NCBI GenBank assembly: GCA_029335875.2 | Contig: JARJMZ020000028.1 | Coordinates: forward strand, 24,412 to 88,411 | Length of the DNA stretch: 64,000 bases | Source: Thermoprotei archaeon | GTDB lineage: Archaea > Thermoproteota > Thermoprotei_A > Sulfolobales > Acidilobaceae | Direction of reading: 5' to 3' | Shown: positions 51,068 to 60,206 of the stretch, piece after piece | Position numbering within the stretch: position 1 is the first letter of the stretch | How the letters are laid out: each line of letters opens with the position of its first letter | The notes under the pieces: generated by a model | The model's database searches: none | Seen by the model: only the letters and a program-made list of their open reading frames with translations | Told to the model about the DNA's origin: nothing | Program-made: the position numbers and the translations under genes

Positions 51068-51190
51068 CCTTCTAATCAAAGCTATAGGAGTGTTTAAATA
51101 AGTTTACGTCCATTGTGGGCCGGGAAACCCTGGAAGGCATAACACTTATTAGGTTAAACAGTTAGCTGGAAATATTAAAGGCTGGAAGTT

Positions 51191-52234
51191 ATGGCCTCGC
51201 TCAACATAGATTCCCTAGAAGAGTTTTCGGGCATGAGCAGGGTTTTAGTGGTAGGTATAGGGGGTGGGGGCGATACTTTAGGGGCTCTCCTAGTGTACCT
51301 TAAGATTAGAGGGTTAGGGGGTAAACCTGTTCTGGGCAACGTTGTCTGGGAGAGGCTTGTCCTCGACCCGTTCCCGGGCCCTATTCCCTTAGAGCAGCTT
51401 GTTAATGCTGAGATTTTAGGGCGGAGTATTGCCATAGTAGACTCTAACACCTACGTCGACAGGTACGGTTACACCCTCAAACCTCAAATAGTCACGGCCT
51501 CCGAAGTTCTTGGAGAGAAGACTGTATTCTTTGATATTAGCAAGGGGGAGGAGGGGCTCCTAGAAGCCCTAGACACTACCATGGACAAGCTGGGGGTCGA
51601 AGCTATAGTAGGGGTCGACGTTGGGGGTGACGCTATTGCTGTAGGCTGCGAAGAAGACCTCTGGAGCCCCTTGACAGACGCTATTAGCGTGAGCGCCCTC
51701 CACAGGTCTAGAGTACCCTCCATAATCACAATACTAGCCCCCGGGGCTGACGGGGAGATGAGCCAGCATCAAGTCATTAAGAGGGTAAGCGAGATCGCAT
51801 CCAAAGGGGGGCTAATAGGGGTTTACGGGGTTAACAGGAGAGAGTATAAAATTCTGAAGAGCGCGTCCAGCAAGTTCGTCAGCGAAGCCTCCAAAATACC
51901 TATAGAGGCCTTCGAGGGCTTCATGGGCAACAAGAAGATACGCTGGGGATCTAGGAATGTAGAGGTGAACCCCATATCTACGACTCTCTATGCTCTAAAC
52001 ACTGAAACAGTCTATAACATGAGCAGGCTCGCCCCAACAGTCCGCGGGACTAGGAGTATTGATGAAGCTAGGAGGAGGCTGAATGATAGGTGTATCTACA
52101 CAGAGCTAAACCTTGAAGAGGACCTGGCGAACTTGAGAGCTGAGGGTGGAGCTTTTACAGCTATGAGCGTGCTGGAGGTTAGGAGTGCGGGTAGGAGGAG
52201 GCTCCTACTCTCAGGATGTAATCCTCTATGTTAA
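51191..52234 (+). CDS. DUF1152 family protein
   Basis: A 347-residue protein of the archaeal DUF1152 family. VVGIGGGGDTLGALLVYL near residue 19 is a nucleotide-binding-like glycine loop, VGVDVGGDAIAVGCEEDLWS near residue 140 and ILAPGADGEMSQHQV near residue 180 are the other conserved blocks. Function is unknown; the glycine-rich loop suggests a nucleotide- or sugar-nucleotide-binding fold. Not in an operon. Confidence 0.85.
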   Translation: MASLNIDSLEEFSGMSRVLVVGIGGGGDTLGALLVYLKIRGLGGKPVLGNVVWERLVLDPFPGPIPLEQLVNAEILGRSIAIVDSNTYVDRYGYTLKPQIVTASEVLGEKTVFFDISKGEEGLLEALDTTMDKLGVEAIVGVDVGGDAIAVGCEEDLWSPLTDAISVSALHRSRVPSIITILAPGADGEMSQHQVIKRVSEIASKGGLIGVYGVNRREYKILKSASSKFVSEASKIPIEAFEGFMGNKKIRWGSRNVEVNPISTTLYALNTETVYNMSRLAPTVRGTRSIDEARRRLNDRCIYTELNLEEDLANLRAEGGAFTAMSVLEVRSAGRRRLLLSGCNPLC

Positions 52235-52260
52235 GCTCCCACCCTCCGGGGCTGCGGGTC

Positions 52261-52599
52261 TCACCCGCTTATCCTCTCAGCAAGCTTCCTACTCTTATAC
52301 TCGCTGACCACGTCTTCGAGCATTTCAAGCCTTTCAATTATGTATTTTAGGGTTTCGTCGAACTCTTTGAGTTTGCCCTCGTTTATCGTGTATTTAAGTC
52401 TAAGTTCTTTCTCTAGTTTCTCCACTTTCCTAGCTAGTGTAGCTATAAACTCCTTGTCGCCTTGGGGGCTGAAGCTTTTGTCTAGGCCCATTTTTATGTA
52501 GAGTTTTATGAGGTCTGTTACTTGTATTCCTAGTTCTGCAGCTCTAGCTTTCAGCTCGCTATATAGGCTGTCTGGTAGTGCTAAGTGTACTGTAGGCAT
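52261..52599 (-). CDS. ribbon-helix-helix regulator with a coiled-coil tail
   Basis: A 112-residue protein. VHLALPDSLYSELKARAAEL and TDLIKLYIKMGLD form the RHH DNA-binding dimer (N-terminal strand, two helices). Residues 50-105 are a long charged coiled coil (LARKVEKLEKELRLKY through IIERLEMLEDVV). It is divergent from the RHH/TusA/DsrE group, with the intervening A/T-rich gap as the likely operator region. Confidence 0.8.
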   Translation of the reverse strand: MPTVHLALPDSLYSELKARAAELGIQVTDLIKLYIKMGLDKSFSPQGDKEFIATLARKVEKLEKELRLKYTINEGKLKEFDETLKYIIERLEMLEDVVSEYKSRKLAERISG

Positions 52600-52757
52600 A
52601 TGTCTTACCCTTTAAAGAGAAATACTAACCAAAGGTTAAATATTTAGTGTTATATGGAGCTCTCTAAAAAGAAAAATAATGAAGTCTAAAGCTACTCATA
52701 GAGTTTTATCCTTAAACTCTTCTATATGATATATCGGTAATACGGGGTGTATGTGGA

Positions 52758-52928
52758 GTGCGTGTAGTGAGCTTTAAAATAGAGGAAGACCTACTAGAAC
52801 TCTTAGAAGAGTACTCTAAGAAGAGGAGTATGTCTAAGAGCGAGATAATAAGGAGAGCTCTTAGAAGCTACATATTTAAAAACGTGGAGAAGCCCTTCGC
52901 CACTAAGAGAATCAAGATTATAGCGTAA
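52758..52928 (+). CDS. small ribbon-helix-helix regulator, 56 residues
   Basis: The frame from GTG 52758 to TAA 52928 reads VRVVSFKIEEDLLELLEEYS, then KKRSMSKSEIIRRALRSYIF and a basic tail. This is the classic N-terminal strand plus two helices of CopG/NikR-type proteins. GGTG-like sites precede the start. It lies just upstream of the TusA-DsrE pair and may regulate it. Confidence 0.85.
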   Translation: MRVVSFKIEEDLLELLEEYSKKRSMSKSEIIRRALRSYIFKNVEKPFATKRIKIIA

Positions 52929-52997
52929 TTTTATCTAGTCAAATAATATACGTGAACCTTTAACCCTCAACCTCACCTTCATTTAAGGGTGATCTAG

Positions 52998-53234
52998 GTG
53001 AGAGTCAAAGCCAGCCGTATAGTAGACGCTCGAGGCTACATGTGCCCTTACCCAATAATGCTCCTAAGCTTTACTTTGAAGAGCACTCTCCCAGGCGACA
53101 TAGTTGAGGTTAAAGCTACAGACCCGGCTTTCGAGAGGGATGTAGCTAGCTGGGCTGAGGAGACTGGGAACGAGCTCCTCGAAGTTCGCAGGGAGGGCGA
53201 CGTTATAGTAGCTTATGTTAGGAGAGTGAAATAA
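52998..53234 (+). CDS. TusA-like sulfur carrier protein
   Basis: A 78-residue TusA protein with VDARGYMCPYPIMLLSFTLK near residue 10, the CPYP Cys being the persulfide site. GDIVEVKATDP and ASWAEETGNEL complete the fold. The ribosome binding site GGTGATCTAG precedes GTG 52998. The DsrE gene starts one base after its stop, a coupled pair. Confidence 0.92.
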   Translation: MRVKASRIVDARGYMCPYPIMLLSFTLKSTLPGDIVEVKATDPAFERDVASWAEETGNELLEVRREGDVIVAYVRRVK

Positions 53235-53235
53235 T

Positions 53236-53628
53236 ATGGGAGGGGAGACTTTAGCTATCATAGTTAGGTCTGAAAGGCCTGAATCCGTCTACCCCGCGCT
53301 TATCATAGCCTCGACTGCGGCGACTATGGGGGTTAATGTTGAGGTTTTCTTCACCTTCTGGGGGCTTAAAGTGCTCCTTAAGGGTGGCGTGGAAGAGGTT
53401 GAGGGAAAGTTTAGGGAGGCTCTGGGCGGGGAGCCTAAAGGGGTGCCTCCTCTTAAAACACTGTTAGACATGGCTAGGCAGGCTGGAGTTAAGATTTACG
53501 CTTGCTCCACAACCATTCAGGCTATGGGTCTTGGTGAGGGTAGTTTTGAAGAGAGCTATCCTGTAGTGGGTGCTGCTACTTTCGTTCACAAGCATGTGAG
53601 CGGGGGCTCGAGGATACTGGTTTTCTAG
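53236..53628 (+). CDS. DsrE-family sulfurtransferase
   Basis: A 130-residue DsrE2-like protein. IIVRSERPESVYPALIIASTAATMG at the N-terminus (in parts) and MARQAGVKIYACSTTIQAMGL near residue 77, where the Cys is the conserved sulfur-accepting residue. Known DsrE-TusA pairs pass persulfide sulfur between cytoplasmic enzymes in sulfur-oxidising archaea and bacteria. The YeeE transporter and second TusA elsewhere in the window suggest a sulfur-handling network. Confidence 0.9.
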   Translation: MGGETLAIIVRSERPESVYPALIIASTAATMGVNVEVFFTFWGLKVLLKGGVEEVEGKFREALGGEPKGVPPLKTLLDMARQAGVKIYACSTTIQAMGLGEGSFEESYPVVGAATFVHKHVSGGSRILVF

Positions 53629-53672
53629 AAGTTTAAAAATTTTCATTTACACGGCGTAACAGGGTTTAAGGA

Positions 53673-54542
53673 GTGCCCCTAGTTTTAGCTGGATACGGCG
53701 TTTACAAAGGTAGTTTCACCCTCGAGCTTCTCGAGGCTCTAGACAGGGCGGATGTAGTATATGTGGAGCTCTATACCGCGCCGCATTCAAACTGGGTTCT
53801 AGAGGCTTTGAAGCCGTGGTCTCACAAGGTTAGAGCAGCCTCGAGGAAGAGCCTGGAGGAGGGTTCAGCCAGGGTTGTTGAGGAGGCTGCTTCTAAGTTC
53901 GTAGTTGTAATGTCGCCTGGAGACCCCCTAATAGCCACGACCCACCACGCGCTCCTAGCAGAGTCTAGGGTTAGGGGCGTGGAGGCCAGGTATATCCCCG
54001 GGGTTTCCGGGGTGTGCTCGGCTAAAGCCTACAGCGGCCTATCATACTATAGGTTCGGCAGGACAGTAACTATACCAGGACCCTGGAGGGGCGTTAAACC
54101 CTACACCCCCATCCTAACAATATATGGGAACCTCTGCATAGATGCTCACACACTCCTACTCTTAGACGTGGCTGATGAGGGGGCGCAGCTAGATCCCAGA
54201 GAGGCTGCCGCGATACTCTTAGAAGTTGAAGATGAGGTTTCAAGAGAGCTAGGCTTAAAGGAGATAGTAAAGGGCACCCCAGCCATACTAATAGGGGGTG
54301 CCGGGACCCCGGAGCCGGAAACAATGTTATATGAGAGCCTACAAGATATCGAGGCGGAGTCGAGAACGCTAAAGCAGCCCTCAAGCATAATAATGCCAGC
54401 CCCTCTAAACCCCATAGAAAAATGGCTCATAGAAACTACATACTCCAAGAAACTAGGAGAGACCTGGACTAGGAGAAACTACAATAGTAGAATAGCGTGT
54501 GAAGCCTACGCTAGACTCAAAGAGTTTTCCTATTCCCTCTAG
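53673..54542 (+). CDS. dphB: diphthine synthase (methyltransferase step of diphthamide)
   Basis: A 289-residue tetrapyrrole-methylase-fold enzyme that trimethylates the EF2 histidine during diphthamide synthesis. VLAGYGVYKGSFTLELLEALDRAD at the start (in parts), VVVMSPGDPLIATTHHAL near residue 82, IPGVSGVCSAKAYSGLSYYRFG near residue 109 and VTIPGPWRG near residue 134 are all typical. GTG 53673 is preceded by AAGGA. Confidence 0.95.
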   Translation: MPLVLAGYGVYKGSFTLELLEALDRADVVYVELYTAPHSNWVLEALKPWSHKVRAASRKSLEEGSARVVEEAASKFVVVMSPGDPLIATTHHALLAESRVRGVEARYIPGVSGVCSAKAYSGLSYYRFGRTVTIPGPWRGVKPYTPILTIYGNLCIDAHTLLLLDVADEGAQLDPREAAAILLEVEDEVSRELGLKEIVKGTPAILIGGAGTPEPETMLYESLQDIEAESRTLKQPSSIIMPAPLNPIEKWLIETTYSKKLGETWTRRNYNSRIACEAYARLKEFSYSL

Positions 54543-54656
54543 GGGGTATGGTAGAATAGTTGTAGTAGCCTGAGGGTTTGAATAATCTAACTATATCTAA
54601 CTATAAAGGCTTAAAGGAGAGGCTGTTAACGTGCTTAAATAATTATCATTCCCCCG

Positions 54657-56705
54657 CTATGTTTTACCTATGTAAATTATCCTCACTCCTGGTAGCGCTA
54701 TAGGTGTGAAGGGCGTCCCGCCTCCAATGTAGAATTTGCTGAACCACTCGTAGAAGTGAAGCCTTAGAGCGTGGGCGAACGCTAGTATACCTTCGAGGCC
54801 CACGACTAGGAGGTTCCCTATAATGTAGACTACTAGCCCAAATATGAGGCCTATGAGACCGGCGTGGGCCATCATTTCAAATATGAAGGCGAAGCCCAGC
54901 ATTATGCTAGAATGCGCCATAGCTAGAGCCATTATCCTCAGGAAGCTCGGTATGTTACCTATGGCCATTAGTATGGACTCGTATACCTCCATGAACCCTC
55001 TCGTCAACCCTGATAGGGGGCTGTGGCCGTGGATAGCGTTAATTACGGGCTCCCCGAGGAATATCCAGGCTATAGCTATGACGCCTAAAGCTAAGATGAG
55101 CGTCGCCATAGGGTCGCCTCTCCCCAGCTTTAGTATGGCCGCGCTTAGCGTTGACCCAGCCCTGGCAACGTCAAAATACACTAGGAACGGTAGAGTAGCT
55201 GCTGTGAAGAAGAGGAATTTGGGGACTTTAACTGCTACAAGCTCCTCATGCTCTTTCTTCAGGTAAGCATCTACTACTCCCAGGAAAGTCCCTAGTATGA
55301 GCATGAAAGCCGCAATCCAAAGGCTTATCGTCATAGCCCTAAGAAACAGCTCCCCCATGAGCTCCACCAGCCCATGCTCCACAGCGTATGTCGGCAGAGC
55401 TAGGGGTGGGACGTGCATGCCCATTTTCTTCCATATAGCAGCTATGCCTAGCAGCTCGGCGGGCAGCGGGCCGAAGAGTTCCCCTGCAAGTAACCCTGTT
55501 ATCATCGCTGCAGAGCCTAAGACTGTTAATATGAAGGCCCAGTCTGGACTCCTACGTTTAAGGTATAGCTGGGCGAATAATACTAGCAGTAAACCATGCC
55601 CTAAATCCGGAAACATGAGGGCGAAGGCTAGGGGGAATGTTACGGCTAGAAACACTGTTGGAACTATCTCCTCCGGGTCAGGCTCCCCATATAGTTGGAC
55701 TATCCTGTGGAAAGGTTTTAGGAACACGGGCAGTGACACTTTAGTTGGTATTTTTACTTCACCCCTCCTCATGCCTAGCTTGTACATTATGAATGCTCCT
55801 CCAGTCTCTTCATTGAGGATTCTAGCCAGTCTTTCAACGTCGTCCTTGTCAATATAGCCTCTTATGAATGTTGTAGTTCCGGATTCTAGGGTGCTGCTCA
55901 TTATTCTAAATGCTTCCCTATAAGCGTACATGTACGTGTAGTACCTTCTAAGCCCGTCAACACTCTTTAGGAGCTCCCCCCTTATAGTTTTAGCTTCTGC
56001 AACCATCTTTTCAATACTGCTAGTTATAACCTTATAGGCCTCGGCCGGGCTCCCAGGGAGCTCCCTGGGTATGACTAGGAGGTTGAAGCCTTTCTTAACG
56101 AGCGTAGTTACAACACTCCTCATAACCTCGGGCTTGCCCGCAACCCCCACTATTACTTTTTTATCGTCAAGCTTCTCTATGGAGGCTATTATCCCATAAC
56201 GTTTCACGAGACTATGGACTTCAGGCTCTATCTCTCTAGGCGCTACCCCTAAAGCTAGCTGGGCTCTGGCTGACTCATAGGCGACTCTAATATCCTCGCT
56301 AATGCTCTTGAAGGGTTCAACAATCTCTTTAAGCCTCTGAAGCTCCGCGACTTTAGCTTCAAGCTCTGAAAGCCTAGACACTCTAACCTCGAAGAACCTG
56401 TCGAGATCACTGTAGAAGCTTAAATGCTCGTTAAAAGATGAGATCCAGTCTTTAACCTCGATCTCCAGGCCTTGCTCTAGGCTCGGCTCCAAGCCTATAG
56501 CTGAGAAGTACGAGTTTATCCTAGAAGCTCTCTCCGAGGCCTGCATGAACCCGACTTTAGACTTTGAAGATAAGCTGCCCGGCAGCTCTTTAAGAGGCTC
56601 CTCAATGTGGAATATATTCTCGCTCGCGAGCCTCGCCACAACACCGTCATACTTGGATTTCGGCAGAGCTATTAATATCTCCTCGAGCTTCCTAGCTACC
56701 AGCAA
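54657..56705 (-). CDS. atpI: A-type ATP synthase subunit I (stator membrane subunit)
   Basis: A 682-residue subunit. The cytoplasmic N-terminal half has coiled-coil segments (LSELEAKVAELQRLKEIVEPF), followed by seven or eight membrane helices from about residue 355. FPLAFALMFPDLGHGLLLVLFA near residue 360, EYESILMAIGNIPSFLRIMALAMAHSSIM (in parts) with the half-channel Arg near residue 575, and FAHALRLHFYEWFSKFYIGGG near residue 640. Start TTG 56705. Divergent from atpF-atpE-atpA instead of leading that operon. Confidence 0.95.
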   Translation of the reverse strand: MLVARKLEEILIALPKSKYDGVVARLASENIFHIEEPLKELPGSLSSKSKVGFMQASERASRINSYFSAIGLEPSLEQGLEIEVKDWISSFNEHLSFYSDLDRFFEVRVSRLSELEAKVAELQRLKEIVEPFKSISEDIRVAYESARAQLALGVAPREIEPEVHSLVKRYGIIASIEKLDDKKVIVGVAGKPEVMRSVVTTLVKKGFNLLVIPRELPGSPAEAYKVITSSIEKMVAEAKTIRGELLKSVDGLRRYYTYMYAYREAFRIMSSTLESGTTTFIRGYIDKDDVERLARILNEETGGAFIMYKLGMRRGEVKIPTKVSLPVFLKPFHRIVQLYGEPDPEEIVPTVFLAVTFPLAFALMFPDLGHGLLLVLFAQLYLKRRSPDWAFILTVLGSAAMITGLLAGELFGPLPAELLGIAAIWKKMGMHVPPLALPTYAVEHGLVELMGELFLRAMTISLWIAAFMLILGTFLGVVDAYLKKEHEELVAVKVPKFLFFTAATLPFLVYFDVARAGSTLSAAILKLGRGDPMATLILALGVIAIAWIFLGEPVINAIHGHSPLSGLTRGFMEVYESILMAIGNIPSFLRIMALAMAHSSIMLGFAFIFEMMAHAGLIGLIFGLVVYIIGNLLVVGLEGILAFAHALRLHFYEWFSKFYIGGGTPFTPIALPGVRIIYIGKT

Positions 56706-56831
56706 CTCCAGCCAGCTCCCTTATAGGAGCCTTAAGTTTTGAACTTAAAAATTAACATGAATGGGGCACGTGTAGCTTACATAGCAGTTATTTAAACTCT
56801 AGAAACCCTAAAGACTCGAAGGTGCTCTTCA

Positions 56832-57143
56832 TTGTCTAAAACCGAGAAAGGTAAAGTAGCAGTTGTGGGGGATAGAGAGACCCTACCCCTTTTCAAGTCA
56901 GCAGGCTATACTGTAGTGGAAGCTTATAGTCAAAGCCAAGCTCTAGAGGCAATAGCGAGGCTTGAATCTAGAGGTGACATAGCCTTAGTCATAGTCCTAA
57001 AACACATACTAGATGATGAGAGCAAGTTTAAGGCCTCACTAACCAAATACAAGGTTCCAGTATTCGTTCTACCCACCAGGTGGGCGCTCGGGGAGCCCGT
57101 AGACGTGAACAAAATCATAGCCAAAGCCCTAGGCTTAGGCTGA
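56832..57143 (+). CDS. atpF: A-type ATP synthase subunit F
   Basis: A 103-residue regulatory subunit of the central stalk. KVAVVGDRETLPLFKSAGYTVVEA near residue 8 (in parts), DIALVIVLKHILD near residue 54 and VPVFVLPTRWALGEPVD near residue 73 match subunit F. TTG start. Followed by the Sec-beta-like small gene, then subunit E. Confidence 0.88.
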   Translation: MSKTEKGKVAVVGDRETLPLFKSAGYTVVEAYSQSQALEAIARLESRGDIALVIVLKHILDDESKFKASLTKYKVPVFVLPTRWALGEPVDVNKIIAKALGLG

Positions 57144-57337
57144 AATCATCCAGCCAGAAGGCAGGAACAACTTTCACAGACTCTAGATCCGCCGGGCTCA
57201 GACTCCTCCTTAACTCGCTCAATGGAGGATCCTATAAGGGAATACCAGCAGGGTTAGTACTGGCATTAGTGGGCTTACCTGCGATAGTTTACTCTACTAT
57301 ATCTCGTAGGGTTTCCCGTGAGCCGCAATTTTTATGA
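57140..57337 (+). CDS. Sec61-beta/SecG-like protein translocase subunit, candidate
   Basis: About 65 residues: a soluble start KSSSQKAGTTFTDSRSAGLR, then LLLNSLNGGSYKGIPAGLVL and one membrane helix (IPAGLVLALVGLPAIVYSTI). The SAGL...IP...helix pattern and length fit archaeal Sec61-beta, which usually has a serine-rich start, a GL-x-F/R turn and a single C-terminal helix. The first usable codon is CTG 57140, overlapping the atpF stop; the frame also opens upstream within atpF from GTG 57080. The sequence is divergent, so the call is tentative. Its position inside an ATPase operon is unexpected. Confidence 0.5.
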   Translation: MKSSSQKAGTTFTDSRSAGLRLLLNSLNGGSYKGIPAGLVLALVGLPAIVYSTISRRVSREPQFL

Positions 57338-57431
57338 TAGATGAGGAACATGCGGGGGTTTCTCTGTGCTCCGGTTAAGGTAAGGTTTTAAGGGTTAGCT
57401 ATAAACTTATTAAGTTAAAGGGTGTCTATGT

Positions 57432-58034
57432 TTGAGTAAGATCATTGGGGATCCTGAGAGGCTTGCCGAGGAAGCTGTTAAGGATGATATTGAAGGGTCT
57501 AAAAAACTCCTCAGCGAAGCCTCTAATGCTGCTTTAAAGCTTTTGGAAGACTCTTATAAGAGGGCTCTCGAAGAAGCTGAAAAAGCTCTTAACGAGGAGT
57601 TTTCTAACCTCGAGGAGCAGATTAAGAGTTTAAGGTCTAAGTTGGAGTTTGAAGTTAAATCTAGGCTGGCTGAGAGGAGAAATGCTTACATAAACTCTAT
57701 CCTAGATGAGGCTAGGAAGAGGTTAAAGGAGGCTAAGAGGGAGGAGTGGTATAGGGATTTCATGGTTAGAGTTATGGAGCTTTTAGCCTCGGAGGCTAGG
57801 GGCACGGGTAGGCTTGTAATTAAAGTTGCCGGCGACGATTACGAGCTTGCAGCGGGCATCGCATCTAAGTATGGTGGGCTGCTGGAGGTTTCAGGAGACC
57901 CTGCTAACATAGTTGGGGGCTTAATAGCTGAAACCCCCGGAGGAGAGACTAGGCTTGACTATAGCCTGGACCATATACTTGAGAGGAACGAGGCTAGACT
58001 GAGGAGCGTGGCTCTAAAAGCTTTAATAGAGTAG
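57432..58034 (+). CDS. atpE: A-type ATP synthase subunit E (peripheral stalk)
   Basis: A 200-residue stalk subunit. The first half is a long charged helix ([41 protein letters not shown]), and the second a globular domain with [22 protein letters not shown] near residue 150 and the closing [17 protein letters not shown] helix, as in VatE. TTG 57432 after GGGTGTC. Upstream of atpA. Confidence 0.92.
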   Translation: MSKIIGDPERLAEEAVKDDIEGSKKLLSEASNAALKLLEDSYKRALEEAEKALNEEFSNLEEQIKSLRSKLEFEVKSRLAERRNAYINSILDEARKRLKEAKREEWYRDFMVRVMELLASEARGTGRLVIKVAGDDYELAAGIASKYGGLLEVSGDPANIVGGLIAETPGGETRLDYSLDHILERNEARLRSVALKALIE

Positions 58035-58050
58035 GGGATGCGAGCTTAGA

Positions 58051-59886
58051 GTGGAGGGTGGGTTGAAGTTGCCTGTTAAGGGTAAGATAGTAAGGATCAG
58101 CGGGCCCCTAGTGGTAGCTGAGGGGATGCAGGGAGCTCAAATGTATGAGATGGTCTGGGTTGGCAGAGAGGGTTTAATAGGTGAGATAACGAGGATTAGA
58201 GGCGATAAGGCTTATATTCAAGTCTATGAGACTACGAGCGGCTTAAGCCCTGGGGAGCCTGTTGAAGGCACTGGAGGCCCTCTGAGCGTCGAGCTAGGCC
58301 CCGGGCTTCTAGGGATGATATATGATGGTGTTCAGAGGCCGTTGACTCTCATAAAAGACTATATAGCGGGGAAAGCCCCTCATAGGGCGATATTCGTGGA
58401 GAGGGGTGCTAAGGTAAACTCTATACCTAGAGGTAGGAAGTTCCATTTCACGCCGGGAGACGACGCTAGCGGCTTTAAGGTAAAGGTTGGGGGTAAAGTT
58501 GTGGAAGGAGACGTCTTAGGCCTCGTCCAGGAGACTAGCATAGTAACTCACAAGATAATGGTACCCCCTAATGCGAGGGGGACATTGAGATGGCTGGCTC
58601 CTGAGGGAGACTATACTGTTGAAGACGTTATCGCCGAGGTTGAGAGGGAAGGTAGGGTTTACGAGTTGAAAATGATGCACAAGTGGCCTGTAAGAGTGGC
58701 TAGGCCTTACAAGTCTAAACTAGAGCCCACAGAACCCTTAATAACCGGGATGAGGATATTAGACACTTTATTCCCCATGGCTAAGGGAGGCACTGGGGCC
58801 ATACCTGGGGGTTTCGGTACAGGTAAGACTGTAACGTTACACGCCCTAGCCCAGTGGAGCGCCGCCCGCATAGTGATCTACATAGGCTGTGGGGAGAGGG
58901 GTAATGAGATGACTGAGGTGCTCGAGAGGTTCCCCAAGTATGTGGACCCTTGGACCGGGAAGCCTCTAATGGATAGGACTATATTGATAGCTAACACGAG
59001 CAACATGCCCGTCTCCGCCAGGGAAGCCAGCATATATGTGGGTGTTACGCTAGCAGAGTATTATAGGGACATGGGCTACGATGTCCTCCTAGTGGCTGAC
59101 TCCACTAGTAGGTGGGCTGAGGCTCTCAGAGAGATTAGTGGGAGGCTCGAGGAAATGCCCGCAGAGGAGGGTTATCCAAGCTATCTAGCTTCGAGGATCG
59201 CGGAGTTCTACGAGAGGGCTGGTAGGGTCGTAGCCCTCGGCTCCCCCGAGAGGGTGGGTAGTGTGACTCTAGTGGGGGCTGTTAGCCCCCCTGGAGGTGA
59301 CTTCAGCGAGCCGGTCACAAGCCATACTATGAGGTTTATAAGGGTCTTCTGGGCTCTTGACACTAAGCTGGCTTATAGCAGGCATTACCCTGCGATCAAC
59401 TGGCTCCTAAGCTATAGCGCTTATACAGACTTGGTGTCAGACTGGTGGCATAAGACTGTAGACCCCTCATGGAGGGAGTATAGGGATGAGGCCATTAATA
59501 TATTGTTGAAGGAAGCCGAGCTGCAAGAGATAGTTAGGCTAGTAGGCACTGAAAGCTTGAGCGAGAGAGACAAGCTCACACTAGAGACAGCCAGACTATT
59601 GAAAGACGGGTTCCTAAAACAGAACGTCTACGACCCCATAGACGCTTTCGCCACCCCCCAGAAGCAGCTGAAGATACTCAGGATGATAATAGACTTCCAC
59701 AGGAAAGCTGAGGAGCTCGTCAGACACGGGATCCAAACTTCTAGAATCAAAGAAGCTCTTGGCAGACTCTATGTTGACATGGTTAAGGCGAAGTTCACAA
59801 TACCTAATGACCAGCTAGAGAAAATAGATGAAATATCGCGCGCGGTTCAGGAAACCCTGGAGAACCTCAAGGCTGAGATAGCTTAG
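58051..59886 (+). CDS. atpA: A-type ATP synthase catalytic subunit A
   Basis: The catalytic subunit, 607-611 residues. The non-homologous region is near residues 110-200 ([13 protein letters not shown]), Walker [19 protein letters not shown] near residue 250, [19 protein letters not shown] near residue 282, and [23 protein letters not shown] near residue 346. The start is GTG 58051 or TTG 58063 ([14 protein letters not shown]), the latter after GGAGGGTGGG. The usual next gene, atpB, is absent: a convergent gene begins at the stop codon. Confidence 0.97.
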   Translation: MEGGLKLPVKGKIVRISGPLVVAEGMQGAQMYEMVWVGREGLIGEITRIRGDKAYIQVYETTSGLSPGEPVEGTGGPLSVELGPGLLGMIYDGVQRPLTLIKDYIAGKAPHRAIFVERGAKVNSIPRGRKFHFTPGDDASGFKVKVGGKVVEGDVLGLVQETSIVTHKIMVPPNARGTLRWLAPEGDYTVEDVIAEVEREGRVYELKMMHKWPVRVARPYKSKLEPTEPLITGMRILDTLFPMAKGGTGAIPGGFGTGKTVTLHALAQWSAARIVIYIGCGERGNEMTEVLERFPKYVDPWTGKPLMDRTILIANTSNMPVSAREASIYVGVTLAEYYRDMGYDVLLVADSTSRWAEALREISGRLEEMPAEEGYPSYLASRIAEFYERAGRVVALGSPERVGSVTLVGAVSPPGGDFSEPVTSHTMRFIRVFWALDTKLAYSRHYPAINWLLSYSAYTDLVSDWWHKTVDPSWREYRDEAINILLKEAELQEIVRLVGTESLSERDKLTLETARLLKDGFLKQNVYDPIDAFATPQKQLKILRMIIDFHRKAEELVRHGIQTSRIKEALGRLYVDMVKAKFTIPNDQLEKIDEISRAVQETLENLKAEIA

Positions 59887-60131
59887 ACCTCCTCAGCCTC
59901 AGCCAGCAGCCCCCTCCTTTCAGCCGCCCTCACTATTTTCTCGGCGACACTCCTCGACTTAATCCTAACCAGTATCACATCCCTCGACTCTACAAGCTTA
60001 GCCCCCGGCTCGAAGTGCTGGCTTAGAATCTTCTCCGCCAGCTCTCTACCCTCAGGCTTTAAAGGTATTACGAAGTAGCCGTGGGGGTCCCTTCTCGACA
60101 GGATATCGAAGATAGGTGAACCCCTAGACAA
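59883..60131 (-). CDS. small conserved protein of unknown function
   Basis: An 82-residue basic protein ([55 protein letters not shown]). The alternation of strands and helices suggests a small alpha/beta fold, possibly nucleic-acid-binding. I do not recognise a family. It overlaps the atpA end by 4 bases on the opposite strand. Confidence 0.6.
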   Translation of the reverse strand: MSRGSPIFDILSRRDPHGYFVIPLKPEGRELAEKILSQHFEPGAKLVESRDVILVRIKSRSVAEKIVRAAERRGLLAEAEEV

Positions 60132-60206
60132 ACGCTTACACCAAGTTCGCTCATAGATATAGAGTGTAGCTGGGGCTATAAAAATTTTTAGCTTTGAAAG
60201 CTTACA

